The notes beneath the pieces are model-generated. The model saw only the letters and a list, made by a program, of their open reading frames with translations, was not told where the DNA came from and did not search any database. From positions 25,337,001 to 25,401,000 of the forward strand of contig JAJNNQ010000024.1 in assembly GCA_027886175.1 (NCBI GenBank): a DNA stretch of 64,000 nucleotides, written 5' to 3'. This document shows positions 11,141 to 22,340 of the stretch, in pieces. Both the position numbers and the translations under genes were made by a program. How positions within the stretch are numbered: the first letter of the stretch is position 1; every line of letters starts with the position of its first letter. Origin of the DNA: Phylloscopus collybita (lineage: Eukaryota > Chordata > Aves > Passeriformes > Phylloscopidae).

Positions 11141-14100
11141 AAAATCTAGTGATACATACAAATAGGCTACTAATGTGAGGAAGTGACCCTGAAAGATGAG
11201 TTTAAGTTACTGGTTGGGAGCTTTCTATTGCTAATTATTATTTGCTTTCTGAGTATTAATGTTTCTCCATCACGAACTGATAAATCCAGTGGTGCTGTGA
11301 TCACTTCTCTAAATGGTGTCTTTGGATCATATGTGGTCCCAAGAGCCATGACACTGTACGTCATTTATTTCCACAGTGAGATGTGCTTACTTTCCATAAT
11401 ATTTCTTTCATTTTAACATCTGACTAACATTCAATTTGGGACATAAGTACTTTGATACATCATTTTCCCCTGATGGCACTGCAGAGCAGAACTAAAGGGA
11501 ACTGGCTGAGTGTATGAGTACTGCAATATCTGGAGAACAGGTTGGGCTGGAGTGGGGAACACTGCTAAGCCTGAGCTGCAAGGGGACTGGGGGGCTGTGC
11601 AGGGATGTGGGGTCTGCATCATCCATGGCTGGTGGGGCACAAAGGATATGAGCAGAGTTCTGGCAAGCCCCAGGCTGGGGTTACACTGGACTTCAAAAAC
11701 CCAGCTTGCTCTCTTTGGTGAGAGCTGCATGGTTTAGGACTTGACTGTGAGGGCGTTTTTTAAATCAGGAGCAAAGTGGCAGCAAGATCATTATAGAAAA
11801 GTGTGACCATGTCAGATCCATTGCCACAATAACATAAGAAACTGTCAGGATGTTTTCTTGACTGCCTATCCATAAAGAAGTCACAACTTGACTCTATGAA
11901 GACCTACACGAACATCTTAACCTGACAGATATCATAGACAAGAGCAGCAAATCCTTGAAAGACAAGAGAGCATATGGCTTGTGCTCAGTTTTTTAAAATT
12001 TGTACTGCTTCGAACATGAGCTGTGTTCTTGGGAGACTTGGAACAAAACTAAAAGCGTTACAGAAGGCTTTCACTTGCCTGTAAACCCCTGCAGACACAC
12101 TGAAGTCACCAGGGTCATGCAGCTGTACCTCTGTAGGCAGTGGTAAGCCATCACATCTACAAAGGTTAAGTATGTGTTTCTTCTGAGAATTCCAGGAGTT
12201 TTTTCCTACAAGGCCATAATCAATACTTTGGAAGTTATCTTTCACCTATCTCTTCTCACTTCATGCCTACGAAAATAAATCAAAACTACCTTATAAAGCT
12301 CCACTAAAATGGCTTCTGGGAACAATACTCTCCATTTCATATTTGGTATGAGAACAGCACATTCTGTAGCATGCTGTTACTTCTATGATGCATGCTCTGA
12401 AAACTGAGTTTCAGGGCAACCAAACTTTTCATTGCTCTTTTATGTGGGGATGAGTGGCTGGAGCATCAAGAATGCAATCTCTTAGCACAGAATCTGATCC
12501 CTCTTATCACCCAACATGATGTTGTTTAATAGGAACCTGTTCCTAATTCAAAGTTTTACTGCCAATTTATTCAAACCACCTCTCCTCTTGAATCCTTGTT
12601 GTATCAGTTTAACTTTGATATGCCTCCCTCCCTGACCCTCATCATCCAGGTGATGCTGCAGGGAGTATAAGCTGAGCAGCAGTGGAGCAGCTTAGATGGA
12701 ATTTTTCACCAACTCTTCTATCTCCACTGGAGTATCCACCTGATAACATAGATAGAGGACAAGACAGGGTAGTCGACTGAATCAAATTATTGCAAGACGT
12801 AATTGAAGGGAAAAGTCAGGCATAATATGAAAGGAGTCACACTGCAAGTACCCAGCACCTTCTCTGGTAGGACTTAGCTTAGAAGTGACACTCTTGTTCC
12901 AGTCCTGAACTTCCTCTCCCGAACAACCAAAACATCGTGGGCTATCTCAGCCTGGTAATTTAGAAATAACACTTATAACTGAATTGTGGGATATGTTTTG
13001 TGAAAATCTGAATTATTTCTCTGATTTTCCAAGCTTCCCAGTTTTCCCTAACACAGTACAGCTTATCCATACCTATGCACCTCATCCAGAGAGCAACTAA
13101 TGTGATGTAAAGTTGTGGAGATCAATACACATAATCTCAGGAGCTTTATTTGTAAAAAAAAACCCAAACAAACCCCCAATGAGCGAAACATCGCCTTTTG
13201 CTTTATGGGGTAATTCTCCTTATTCCCAATTTATGGAATGAAAAAAGGAAAGAAGAGAAAGCTAAACTGATCTTGAAGCTGGTCAATACTAAGGCAGAGC
13301 TATGAAATGAACTCACATCTTTTGATGCCCAGTTTAGAACCTGTATCACATCAAATGAGAAGAAAAATCCTCACAGAAACCTGAAAAGCCACCTGCATGC
13401 TCCTTTCTGTGAAGAAAATCCCTTTGATGGCTGAAGCTCAACCAAACAGCAGACACCAAGATTTTACAAAGTCTCTTAGTGGTGAGACATAGTTTATGCT
13501 ACTTATCAGCTTTCCTGCAAAGCCAAGTGTCCATTTCACAAAGACCAAACCAAAACCAAACAACACCAAGAACTCATCCAAACAGTTTACACAGATCACT
13601 GGATCCATTCAGTCCAGAAATGTAAACCCCTCTTTAAGAGTTGGATTTGAATATAATCATTATACCATTTTCCCAGCTATCTAAAAATGCAACAGCTTAC
13701 CATGACCAAATAGAGGTTTTTCAGGTGAGCCAGTTTAAGAAGCAGCACAATGAACTGGCTTCACAGTCTAAGAATATGTCACTTCAATAGATGGACCCTG
13801 CCTCATAAGTCACTGCAGAGTTATACTCAGGGTTAGTTGGGAGATGTGTTGGTGGGGGAGTAAAGGCTTGGACCCAATGGATACTGTACAGCATGAGAGC
13901 AATGCTACCTTTATTTTGCAACCCATTATTTTCATATGAACATGAATCAGAGAGATAAACTATGCCAATTTCTTCATAGCTGACTTGTTACAGGATATTG
14001 TTTGAGTCTTCACTAATGACTCCTTGAGGTTGGATATTACTGTGATTAGGAGCTGGGAGGATAGAGGTCTGAGACCTTTCAAAGGAAACATTTTGTTCAG

Positions 14101-14340
14101 AACTGTTACAAGAAAATAAAGTCAGCATTACAGTAACTTTAACAACCCAACCAGGATAATGGTCTCTTCATGCAGACAGTGCTTTTGCTATTTTAAATGA
14201 GGGAGATAAAGTTCATGTAAGATGGGAAGCTGAGATATACAGCTATTCAGTCTGGGGGGATCAGAAATCTGTCAGCTTGAGAAATATAAGTATCTGCAGA
14301 AATGGCCTGGACAAGGAAGGAAAGAAAAGCTATTAGCAGC

Positions 14341-14341
<1 letters not shown>
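11141..14341. other. unassigned non-coding DNA
   Basis: Over 3 kb with no recognised gene, CR1 or RNA. Open frames are at most 99 codons (minus, 11431-11730) and unremarkable. The stretch 12250-13490 contains almost no open frame above 60 codons on either strand. Confidence 0.6.

Positions 14342-14369
<28 letters not shown>
14342..14369. repeat. 28-base poly-A run
   Basis: An uninterrupted run of 28 A. Upstream sequence shows no recognised retrocopy and no AATAAA signal close by, so it is scored as a homopolymer repeat. Confidence 0.9.
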
Positions 14370-14371
<2 letters not shown>

Positions 14372-17300
14372 ACTTAAAAATGTCCTTATTGTTTGGGGCA
14401 CAGATAAATGAATTAACGAATCTGAGAATCTTCAATGTCCTTGGAAGCCTACTGAGATAGATTTCGGGTTTATGCTAAAGCAATGCTATTCTGCACTGAC
14501 AATTATCCCAGAAAGTCTGGTGGTGGCTCTGCCCATCACCAAGGTTGGCATAAAATGTTCTACTGAGAGTGAAATAAAGAAGTAGCTCTACACCATGTTC
14601 ATTTTTAGCAAAGGCAGATAAAAAGCATTCCTTGAAGACAAACACAGGTTTTGTGGGATCTGATTCACTTCCAGGCTCCTATCTGCTTTAGCCACAAAAT
14701 CTTAAGTTTCCTTATTGCCAAAACCTGATATTAAAGCAACTCACTTAGAAAGTATGCTATGAGAGAATGCATTTTAAAATAAAGCATCCTTTTCTTTCAT
14801 TATCAGCTCCAGCTTTAATCACCAGCAGCTAGCACTTGCCAGTATGGCAGGATCAGAACTACCAGTGTTTAAAACCTTCAATAGTGCAAGGTATCTGGCA
14901 GAGGTATCACTGGACTGTGGTGAACCTTCACTGGAGGATTTTGAGTAAACCATCTATTTGAGAAAAACTAGAGTGTTTTGTTATTCAAAGCACTCAACTA
15001 TTTCCATTTCAGTGCAAGTGGAATGGCAAAAAATACTGAGATATGTCTTATGTGTTCAGAGCCTTTAAGTGCAAACATATCAACAGACCAACCTACACAC
15101 TTTAAGAGCTAAGACCATGTCTATCCTAAAAAAGCCTTAAAGAAAAGTTAAGGACTACACCACAGAGAAGACTCATTTACTAAGAGAGCTACAGAGAAAT
15201 GTTCCCTCAAAACACGTTTTCCTGGGGACAGGTCAGTGATAAGACATAACATGTAACCTGAGAGATGATCACTGTTTCCTAGCTTCAAAGAAGGGAAAAC
15301 CATGTGAGCAAACAACCTCCCCCATGTGCACCACACAAACGTGATCACTGGGAAGGGTTTAATGGAGTCAGCTTGTCAAAATGATGAAGCTGAAAAAGCT
15401 TTTACAGATTGTGTCCATGACAAAAACTTTAGCATAATGTATATAGTGCAGAGTGGTTTTTGTCATGGCAAAAAGGAAGGAATATCATTAATTTAGATAC
15501 TAAGTGTAAGGTTCTGCTGAAAATCTCCATGGGATAAATTGCAGAAATACAGCCTTGACCAGACAAATGGAGCCAGGCAAGTCCCAGTTCTTGTTAGAAG
15601 TTATCGAAAGTGCCATTGAGTTTTTAAAGTCTGTCATCTCTGGTAGATGATAAGAAAAGGGTTGGGCTGTTTTCTTCAGATCTACAAGCATCTTGCTGGG
15701 GCATATACATGATTGGAATCGAAAATGAGCTCTTTTAAAAGTGCTTCTTAAAGGGACCCTATTCATACACAGTACTTTCTCCCCAAATCTTTTATGGGAA
15801 AAAAGCTCATTACGGTCACACAGACAAATGCTGTATAATCTTTCACCCTGTCCACTAGCAACGTGTTCAATCCAATTTACAGCACTTCCCGCTATTCTAC
15901 TTCTGGACTCCCCACACAGCTCTCCTAAATGCATACCCATCCTGACCCACTGCTCCCCACCTGCTGCTCTTTCAATTTCAGGCTTCCCTGGAGCACTGAC
16001 TGCCATTCATGCCTAATAGCAAGGTGGAGCAACTTGATTATACAACTCTGAAAAGTGACATTTCTGAGCCTTTTTTAGACACAGAAACACCATAATTAAG
16101 ACACATATTACTGAATGTTGGAATGCTCTGGATAGGGATGAGAATGGCCTTCACTTCAGGAAATGTCATTTTGTGCCCATGACAATATATATTCATCTGA
16201 AAAACAAAACTTTCTGATTGAAGTTCCTTTATACTCTTTCTCATCTCGCTGACAGATCTATCCCTTCTCTTTGCATCCACGTTAGCACTAAGGGCTGGCA
16301 ATTAGTAGGGAGAAATTTTCAAGGATTCATTTACCTGGCAAATTCATACCCTTATCTGCCTTTGGAAGGTCCACCTGTAGATTGCAATTTTTTTCCAATA
16401 AAACCAATTTTTTTATCTACCTTGGGCAACGCTGCTCACTAAGCACACAAAACCTGCTTCAAGTACTTGACATTTGGAGCAGGGGTGCATGGGTGGCACC
16501 AGGCAGTGCAATGGACCATGTCACACAGCTGATGTACAGCGTTGTTTTGCATCCTGACAGCATTAATGTTAAACCTTGAGCCCTCAAACCACATACTCAA
16601 GCTCATGCTTAAATTCAAATGTGTGAAAGAAATGAGGTTAAAGGATAGAATTAAAACTCAACCTTTACTTCAGGATTCTTTTAACAGAAATGGACTTATG
16701 CATATGTTTAAGTGGTCTGCCTTGTACAGACATTTATTGAGCTGAAGTAAGAATTGGGAAGAAGAGATGAAGACATCATTGTGAGTTAGGTACACCCAGG
16801 ATTAGAGAGAAAAAAAAATGCTACTAGGAAATTTTTGAAGACAAAAAGCATTTTTGATGCAATTCTATATTTACTTATACTCTATAGCTTCCTGGTTAGG
16901 GATGCAGTTCGATTTTCTCTCACTATTTTTCCTTAAGAGCTAGTCTATCACCACTTGGAGAAGGTCAAGCCAACTCCTGGGCTGATTCCTTTACCTGCAC
17001 AAGGGAGGTGAGAAGCATGTGCAAAAAGCCATCTCTCACAGCACTTACAGGGTGAGCTGATAGTTCTTTACCTGAAGGTGTATGAACACCTGATTTTTCA
17101 AGCCTGCCTGCTTGAATGTTTGGCCAAGGCAAACAAAGGGTGTGACTGGAGCCAGAGCAAACTCATTTGCAAAAGTAAGCGAATACTCCTGGACTTTTTG
17201 CCTGCGCATGCACTAATGTCCACACAGTTGTTCTTTTATTAGGTATAAGTGGCCTTTCTGGTTGACACTGAGAACCAGAGCATCAGTCTTATCCCAAGGA

Positions 17301-17864
17301 AATATGCACATCTCCCAGCTTCCCTCATCTGTCAATATGCCCGTGCACAGGGTAGGAGCAGGGGTGAATCAGAAGGACTGAGCGGGACTGACAATAGGCC
17401 TTGCATCAAAGGTAGTATTTCCCTGTCTCTCTGAAATGCAGACATTTTACAAGCCTTTCTCCCTGAAGGAATTAGGATTAGACTTCAAAGCTGCAGAACA
17501 AAACAGAGTCATGCAGGCACACAATTATTGGACTAAGTCCATGGACAATGGTACCAAGGGGTTTAACGTTCATGAGATCTTTTCAGGCTATTGTAGTATC
17601 CTTTCTGTTCTGAGAGCTCTCTTGCCAGAGGAAGCCTTCAAGCCCTCTGGTAGCCGCTGCACTGGCTGGCATGACAGCACCGTGTGTCCCCAGCCTCACC
17701 GGTGGTATCGTATTCCCACTGGAAAGATTCAGTATGCATCTTTCATGTTTCTTAATAAAGGAAAGGATTACAAGGTACTAAGAGTATCAGGCATAACCCC
17801 ATCAGTTCCTCTTTCACCCCAATTCCCTTCTTCCAAGCTGCTCATTACATCAACTTTAAATTAA
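14370..17864. other. unassigned non-coding DNA with two long chance frames
   Basis: No gene recognised. A 168-codon minus frame (15500-16006) and a 142-codon plus frame (17436-17864) stand out by length only. Neither shows a recognisable motif, and both fall within the length expected by chance over this window. The plus frame ends right before the repeated-motif cluster that starts at 17865. Confidence 0.5.
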
Positions 17865-18210
17865 TTTATCTTAGGTAAACAGCACAGAAATATTATAAAC
17901 AGAACCAACTCCTCTTCAACTTGCAACAGTTTAGTTTTTTTTTTCTTTTACATTCTTTACAAATAGAAGTGGGAAAAATAATATATGTATGTAACAGCAA
18001 ATGTTCTCTCACTATTTTTCTTTTTTCTGGTTTTTAAACTGTTTTTATCTTATATAAACAGTGGTGATGGAACTATAAACACCATTATTCCACCTCCATG
18101 TTAATACTCTTATTATCTTGCATAAACAGAAGTGAACCAATATGTACATGACACCAATCAATCCTTAGGGAAAAAAAAAGGAGCGAGAAGTTTTTATCTT
18201 TTATAAACAG
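17865..18210 (+). repeat. cluster of four 18-bp TTTATCTT-N3-TAAACAG motifs
   Basis: The motif occurs at 17865-17882, 18044-18061, 18112-18129 and 18193-18210. The eight-base and seven-base ends are identical in all four except for one T-to-A at the first base of the third copy; only the three central bases vary (AGG, ATA, GCA, TTA). A weaker fifth copy sits at 17949-17966. Starts are 84, 95, 68 and 81 bases apart. The flanks are far less alike. TTATCT is a GATA-factor core in reverse and TAAACA is a forkhead core. It is either an old ~80-bp tandem repeat with a conserved core or a composite binding-site array. Confidence 0.75.
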
Positions 18211-21200
18211 CGGAGGAAGAACTTAATGAATTCAAAATGTAGTTTTCCTGTTTATATTATTATGATCCGAAAGTAGAAACCAAATGATGTATATTCAACA
18301 TCGTGCAAGCAGCCAGTTATGAAATACTTTCTGCTGACTTCAAGAGTAAACGTAGCACCACTGAAATCTGCAGGTCCGAGGGGTTTGAAAATTGATGGTC
18401 TGACTTGAACCACAGAGCAGGGAATGTGCTGTCTTCTCCTATGATACTTTTCCAAAGTTCTCCAGCCCCTTCCTTGAAGGGCCACCCAAGATAAAACGGG
18501 ATATCTCAGTCTCCACGATGAACCCTTAGTACTTGGTCTTTCTGGTGAGATTGCCAGCTATAGGGAGGTAATTAATACAGATGGGTTCTGTGTAATGTGG
18601 ACACCTGCCACTAGAAACTGGGCTCAAACCCCTAAGTCATTTCACAGAGCCACCCAACAGCTGTTCGACAGTAATGACTTTGGGGCATGATTGACCGAGG
18701 TCAGATTTAAACATGTAACTTCAAGCTGATAGGCTCCATATGTCAGTACTAATCCCCATAACCACCCACGCCTTCTGCTTTCTTATTTTTGTGTGTGCTT
18801 TTTTCTGGCTGGTCTTCTAAAGCCCATCTCTGAGCCTGAAAGATTCTTCCCTCTACCTCACACATCAGCCTTAACCAAGATGAAGTGTGGTTGCAAATTT
18901 TCCCCCTTTACCACAGTTTTCCGTAGTGGATCCTCCCTTCCTTTGCTTCAGTCATGCAGAGTCTACCTCCTTCTCATCCTAAACTGTCAGCAATGGCAGC
19001 TGGGTTTCCCACAAAGGATGAGTAGAGGAGATTTCTTTTTTTTCTAGGGCCTGTCCCTTTTCAAAAAAGGGGCTGCTCTTTGGGTTGATGATGCTCTTCT
19101 CTGCTGTTGTCCTTGGCAAAAGCAACATGTGTTCCATTTCATCCAGTCTGGCCACAAACACAAGCTGGGGTCTCCTACATAGGTAGGTGCAACTGGCAGA
19201 CCAGGTGGTCAGCCTTGCATTTCTTTAAAAAGCATTTGCTCTGAGGTTCCAAGACTGAACACAACTTTAAATTGTATCCTGCTTTACCATCCCTAGCAAA
19301 GATGAGATCTGTGAAAACGAAGACAAGGTCACTTGAAAAATTAGGACCCAATTCTATTGTACAGATTTTAACAGGATGCATGATCTGCTGAAGGGCAAAA
19401 CCCTCTTCTATAGGTTACTGTATGTACTAAGAAGATCACAAAGAAAAACTTCTGTAAGAAAATACAGAAAATTTGGGATATTTGGCCCAATCAGGGAATG
19501 TAGACCCCCCTGTTCTAGAAACAAGAAGAAGGAGTTTTGTTTGGTGGCAATCTGCTTTGCTGCACCTCAGACTGTGAAAAAAAAAATCCTTAAAACTATA
19601 ATTTCTCAGATAATCATGATGTACTGGTCATGAACATAGAAACATTGTTGTCCTGCCTTGTTTCCCTCCTTTCTTTTCCTTGTATTCCACTTATTTTCTA
19701 TATTTGCACATACTCTGAGACCCACTTAGTGACCCTTCTGCTTGCTATTAGAGAAGATCCCTGAGATCCACAGTTCTGGTCAGCAGGATCTATGTCTGAA
19801 TTTTCCCTCCTCACAGGCATGTTAAGTCTACATTTTGCAGCCTCTATCTAAAAAGGCTTTTTCAAGCACCAAATTAAACACACAGAGAGAAGTAAGGCCT
19901 TTCAGAGGAGGGTAGCCAGAAATAGAAGAAAAAACCCCATATTTCACCATTTGTTTTGAAAACACCAAAAATGATTAAAACATATTATAAATGAAACCAA
20001 ACTAAGAAAAAAACATATCTTACCATATGAACAAATTCCCTGCCAAGTTCCATTTTTAAATCAAAGCCATTTTAGGCTCATATGTTGAAGAAGAGAGTCT
20101 TAAACTAACAAACTTATGTAATGGATTTTAAAAATCTGCACAGACGTGCTTAACTGAAATTGCCAAATCTGTTCGGACTACATGAGGAGAGAGGAGGAGG
20201 AAAGGAAGAGAAGGACGTAAAAAGGTTTGGGATTCATCTGTGCAACTGCCCCCAAGTTGAGACTACCTTTGAAGTTGGTTCCAGCTTTCAAGGAGCCAAG
20301 AATGATGACTCACGCCAATTTAGTTTCTCCCCCTGTCCCCTTTCAGTAGACCTCAATATTTGGGACAAATACAAATGGGTTTTCTTACCTATAATAAAAA
20401 CTATGAACTTACATGTAGATAGCAAAGGGAGAGAAAAAGGAAGAGGTAAATGAGTGAGAAGTAAAATACAAATCCACAAAGACTCAAACAAGAAATAACA
20501 AAGGTTAGGGAGCCTTTGGGATTGGCAGAAAAATATAGACTGCAAACCAGGACAGAGATGAGTGGAGTGGTAAGCAAAACACTGTTAAGTAGCGTGAACA
20601 GAAAAATGTGAATGACAATTAAATACTTGTATATCTAATCCATCTTTTGGATAGTTTGTTTCACATAAAAAATACCAGGTTTTGCTTTAATGAAAAGGCT
20701 ATTTGCATTCTTCTAGACAAGTATAAGAAAATATACATGGTAAGAGAAAGGATTACTCAACCTCTTGTGTAGCAACTGAAAAGGCAAACCTGGAGTTCTC
20801 ATCACATCAAGCAAGAACTCCCTGCTTCAAGCATTAACCATCATCTTTCCCCCTGAAAACTATCCTGATGCTCCAACCCCATGCAACAACAGGTACATAA
20901 CTTCTGTGACCTTCCCTCTGTGAAGAATCAGGATCTGAGACCTGCCTTGTACCTGTCCCTTTGAAATCCTCCAAAGGCCAAGTGGAACACCCTCTGATCT
21001 ACTCAGAGGTGCGCACCTGCTTCTCTCTTCATGCCAAATTTTGGGTGGCCAGGAAGGCCTGCTTACCCTCTCTTGGACTGCCCAAGTGACCTTCCAAGTC
21101 TTCCTAAGAGTCGTTTGCATTCCTTCGTCTGACAGCTGCCAAGGTCAACTACTAGCAGGCCTCTTTCTTTCCCCTTCAACAGATTCCCCAACTAAACTTT

Positions 21201-22118
21201 GTTCCTTTAGGATTTCAGTGTTAGCAATAAGAACAAAATTACATCTGTATCGATGACTGCACAGCCTTGTTTCCCTGGCACGCTCCTGCACTTGCTTTCC
21301 GGTGCTCAGACAAGACTGTGTCTGGATCCAGGCTTAAACAGCCCTTCAAAGCCCACAGCTCGTGAGGGGGTTCAGGGGCAGTGTCCTGATTTAAGCCTCT
21401 CTCTGTACTAATCTGACAAGAATGCTGTGAGGACCAAAGGGTAAAGAGTTATAATTGCTTAGTATCATAATCGTAGGAGAGCAAAGGGAGTTCTGCTGCT
21501 TTTTATAAATTAAAAATGTGTTCAAGTTCAAGAATGCTTCTCTGTTAAATTTACACAGAAAAATAATCTCAGCTCATAATGATGAACAATGACTTAACAG
21601 GAAAAATAAATCATAGCCAGAAGGCAAGTCCCAGGATTGTGCAGTCACTAGAAGATATAAAATATATGAAAAGTTACAATGGGGCCACAATAAAATATCC
21701 ACATTTGGTGGCCTAAATCACTCTCTCTGTTAACTCCTGTACAACCCAGACATCTGCAGATGTTTCTTCCAGTCACAGTTCTGCAAGCACAAGGTCTAAG
21801 AAACACACAATCAGTGATGCATTCTCTACTCCACTGCCTTCTGTGAAGAGCATGAGTATAACCTAGGGAGATTTCATTCACCTGACTGGGACAAAGGAGC
21901 TCAGAAATCACCTCAGGAATGTCTCATTGCAATGGGATCTGCAGACTGTTTATACAGGCACATGCAGCACTCTTCTTTAAATTCCTTGTTTGGATTAAGG
22001 TCCCTCCATGTGAAGCACTGAAGATCTGGGTTCCAGGGAGCCTGCCTCTCCCAGTGGCACAGAACTGCTGCCACTTGCTGCCAAATGCATGTAAAGTACA
22101 TGATGTTTTTGGTCTCAT

Positions 22119-22120
<2 letters not shown>
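18211..22120. other. unassigned non-coding DNA
   Basis: Nearly 4 kb without a recognised gene. It holds a 32-base purine tract at 20184-20215. Open frames are at most 100 codons and none shows a family signature. Confidence 0.55.
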
Positions 22121-22151
<31 letters not shown>

Positions 22152-22152
22152 A
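22121..22152. repeat. C21-A11 homopolymer junction
   Basis: A run of 21 C (22121-22141) passes directly into 11 A (22142-22152). The C run is G21 on the minus strand, which can form a G-quadruplex. Its length is likely unstable in replication and sequencing. Confidence 0.9.
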
Positions 22153-22283
22153 GCTGGATCAAGAGTTTCTTGGAAAGTCCCAACAGTAAGTGGTCATCAG
22201 CTCAGACTGAGAAAGGTCTGATCTGAGTTTCAGTGTTTCTTTGTGCCCATAGCTGTAACCTAGGAATTGCCAAGTGACATTAA

Positions 22284-22340
22284 GCCTGGACTTGATGATC
22301 TCGGAGGTCTTTTCCAACCTTAATAATCCTGCAATATGCC
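22284..22340 (+). mobile_element. CR1 LINE 3'-end fragment
   Basis: Carries the CR1 3'-terminal words in order: CTGGACTTGATGATCTCGGAGG, then TCTTTTCCAACCTTAAT, then a degraded octamer tail where ATTCTATG repeats are expected. It is on the plus strand and heavily 5'-truncated, as CR1 copies usually are. The C/A homopolymer lies 130 bases upstream and is not obviously part of it. The (ATC)4 triplets just downstream at about 22341-22353 are simple repeat. Confidence 0.75.

Noticed and set aside
15500..16006. 168-codon minus-strand frame
   Set aside because: No motif, no family resemblance, and an opposing frame exists in the same stretch; within chance length for 64 kb.
17436..17864. 142-codon plus-strand frame ending next to the 18-bp motif cluster
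   Set aside because: No recognisable domain; adjacency to the motif cluster is probably coincidence.
17865..18210. Reading the TTTATCTT...AAACAG motifs as 3' splice sites
   Set aside because: An AAAC stretch directly before the AG is a poor acceptor, and no open exon follows the copies consistently.
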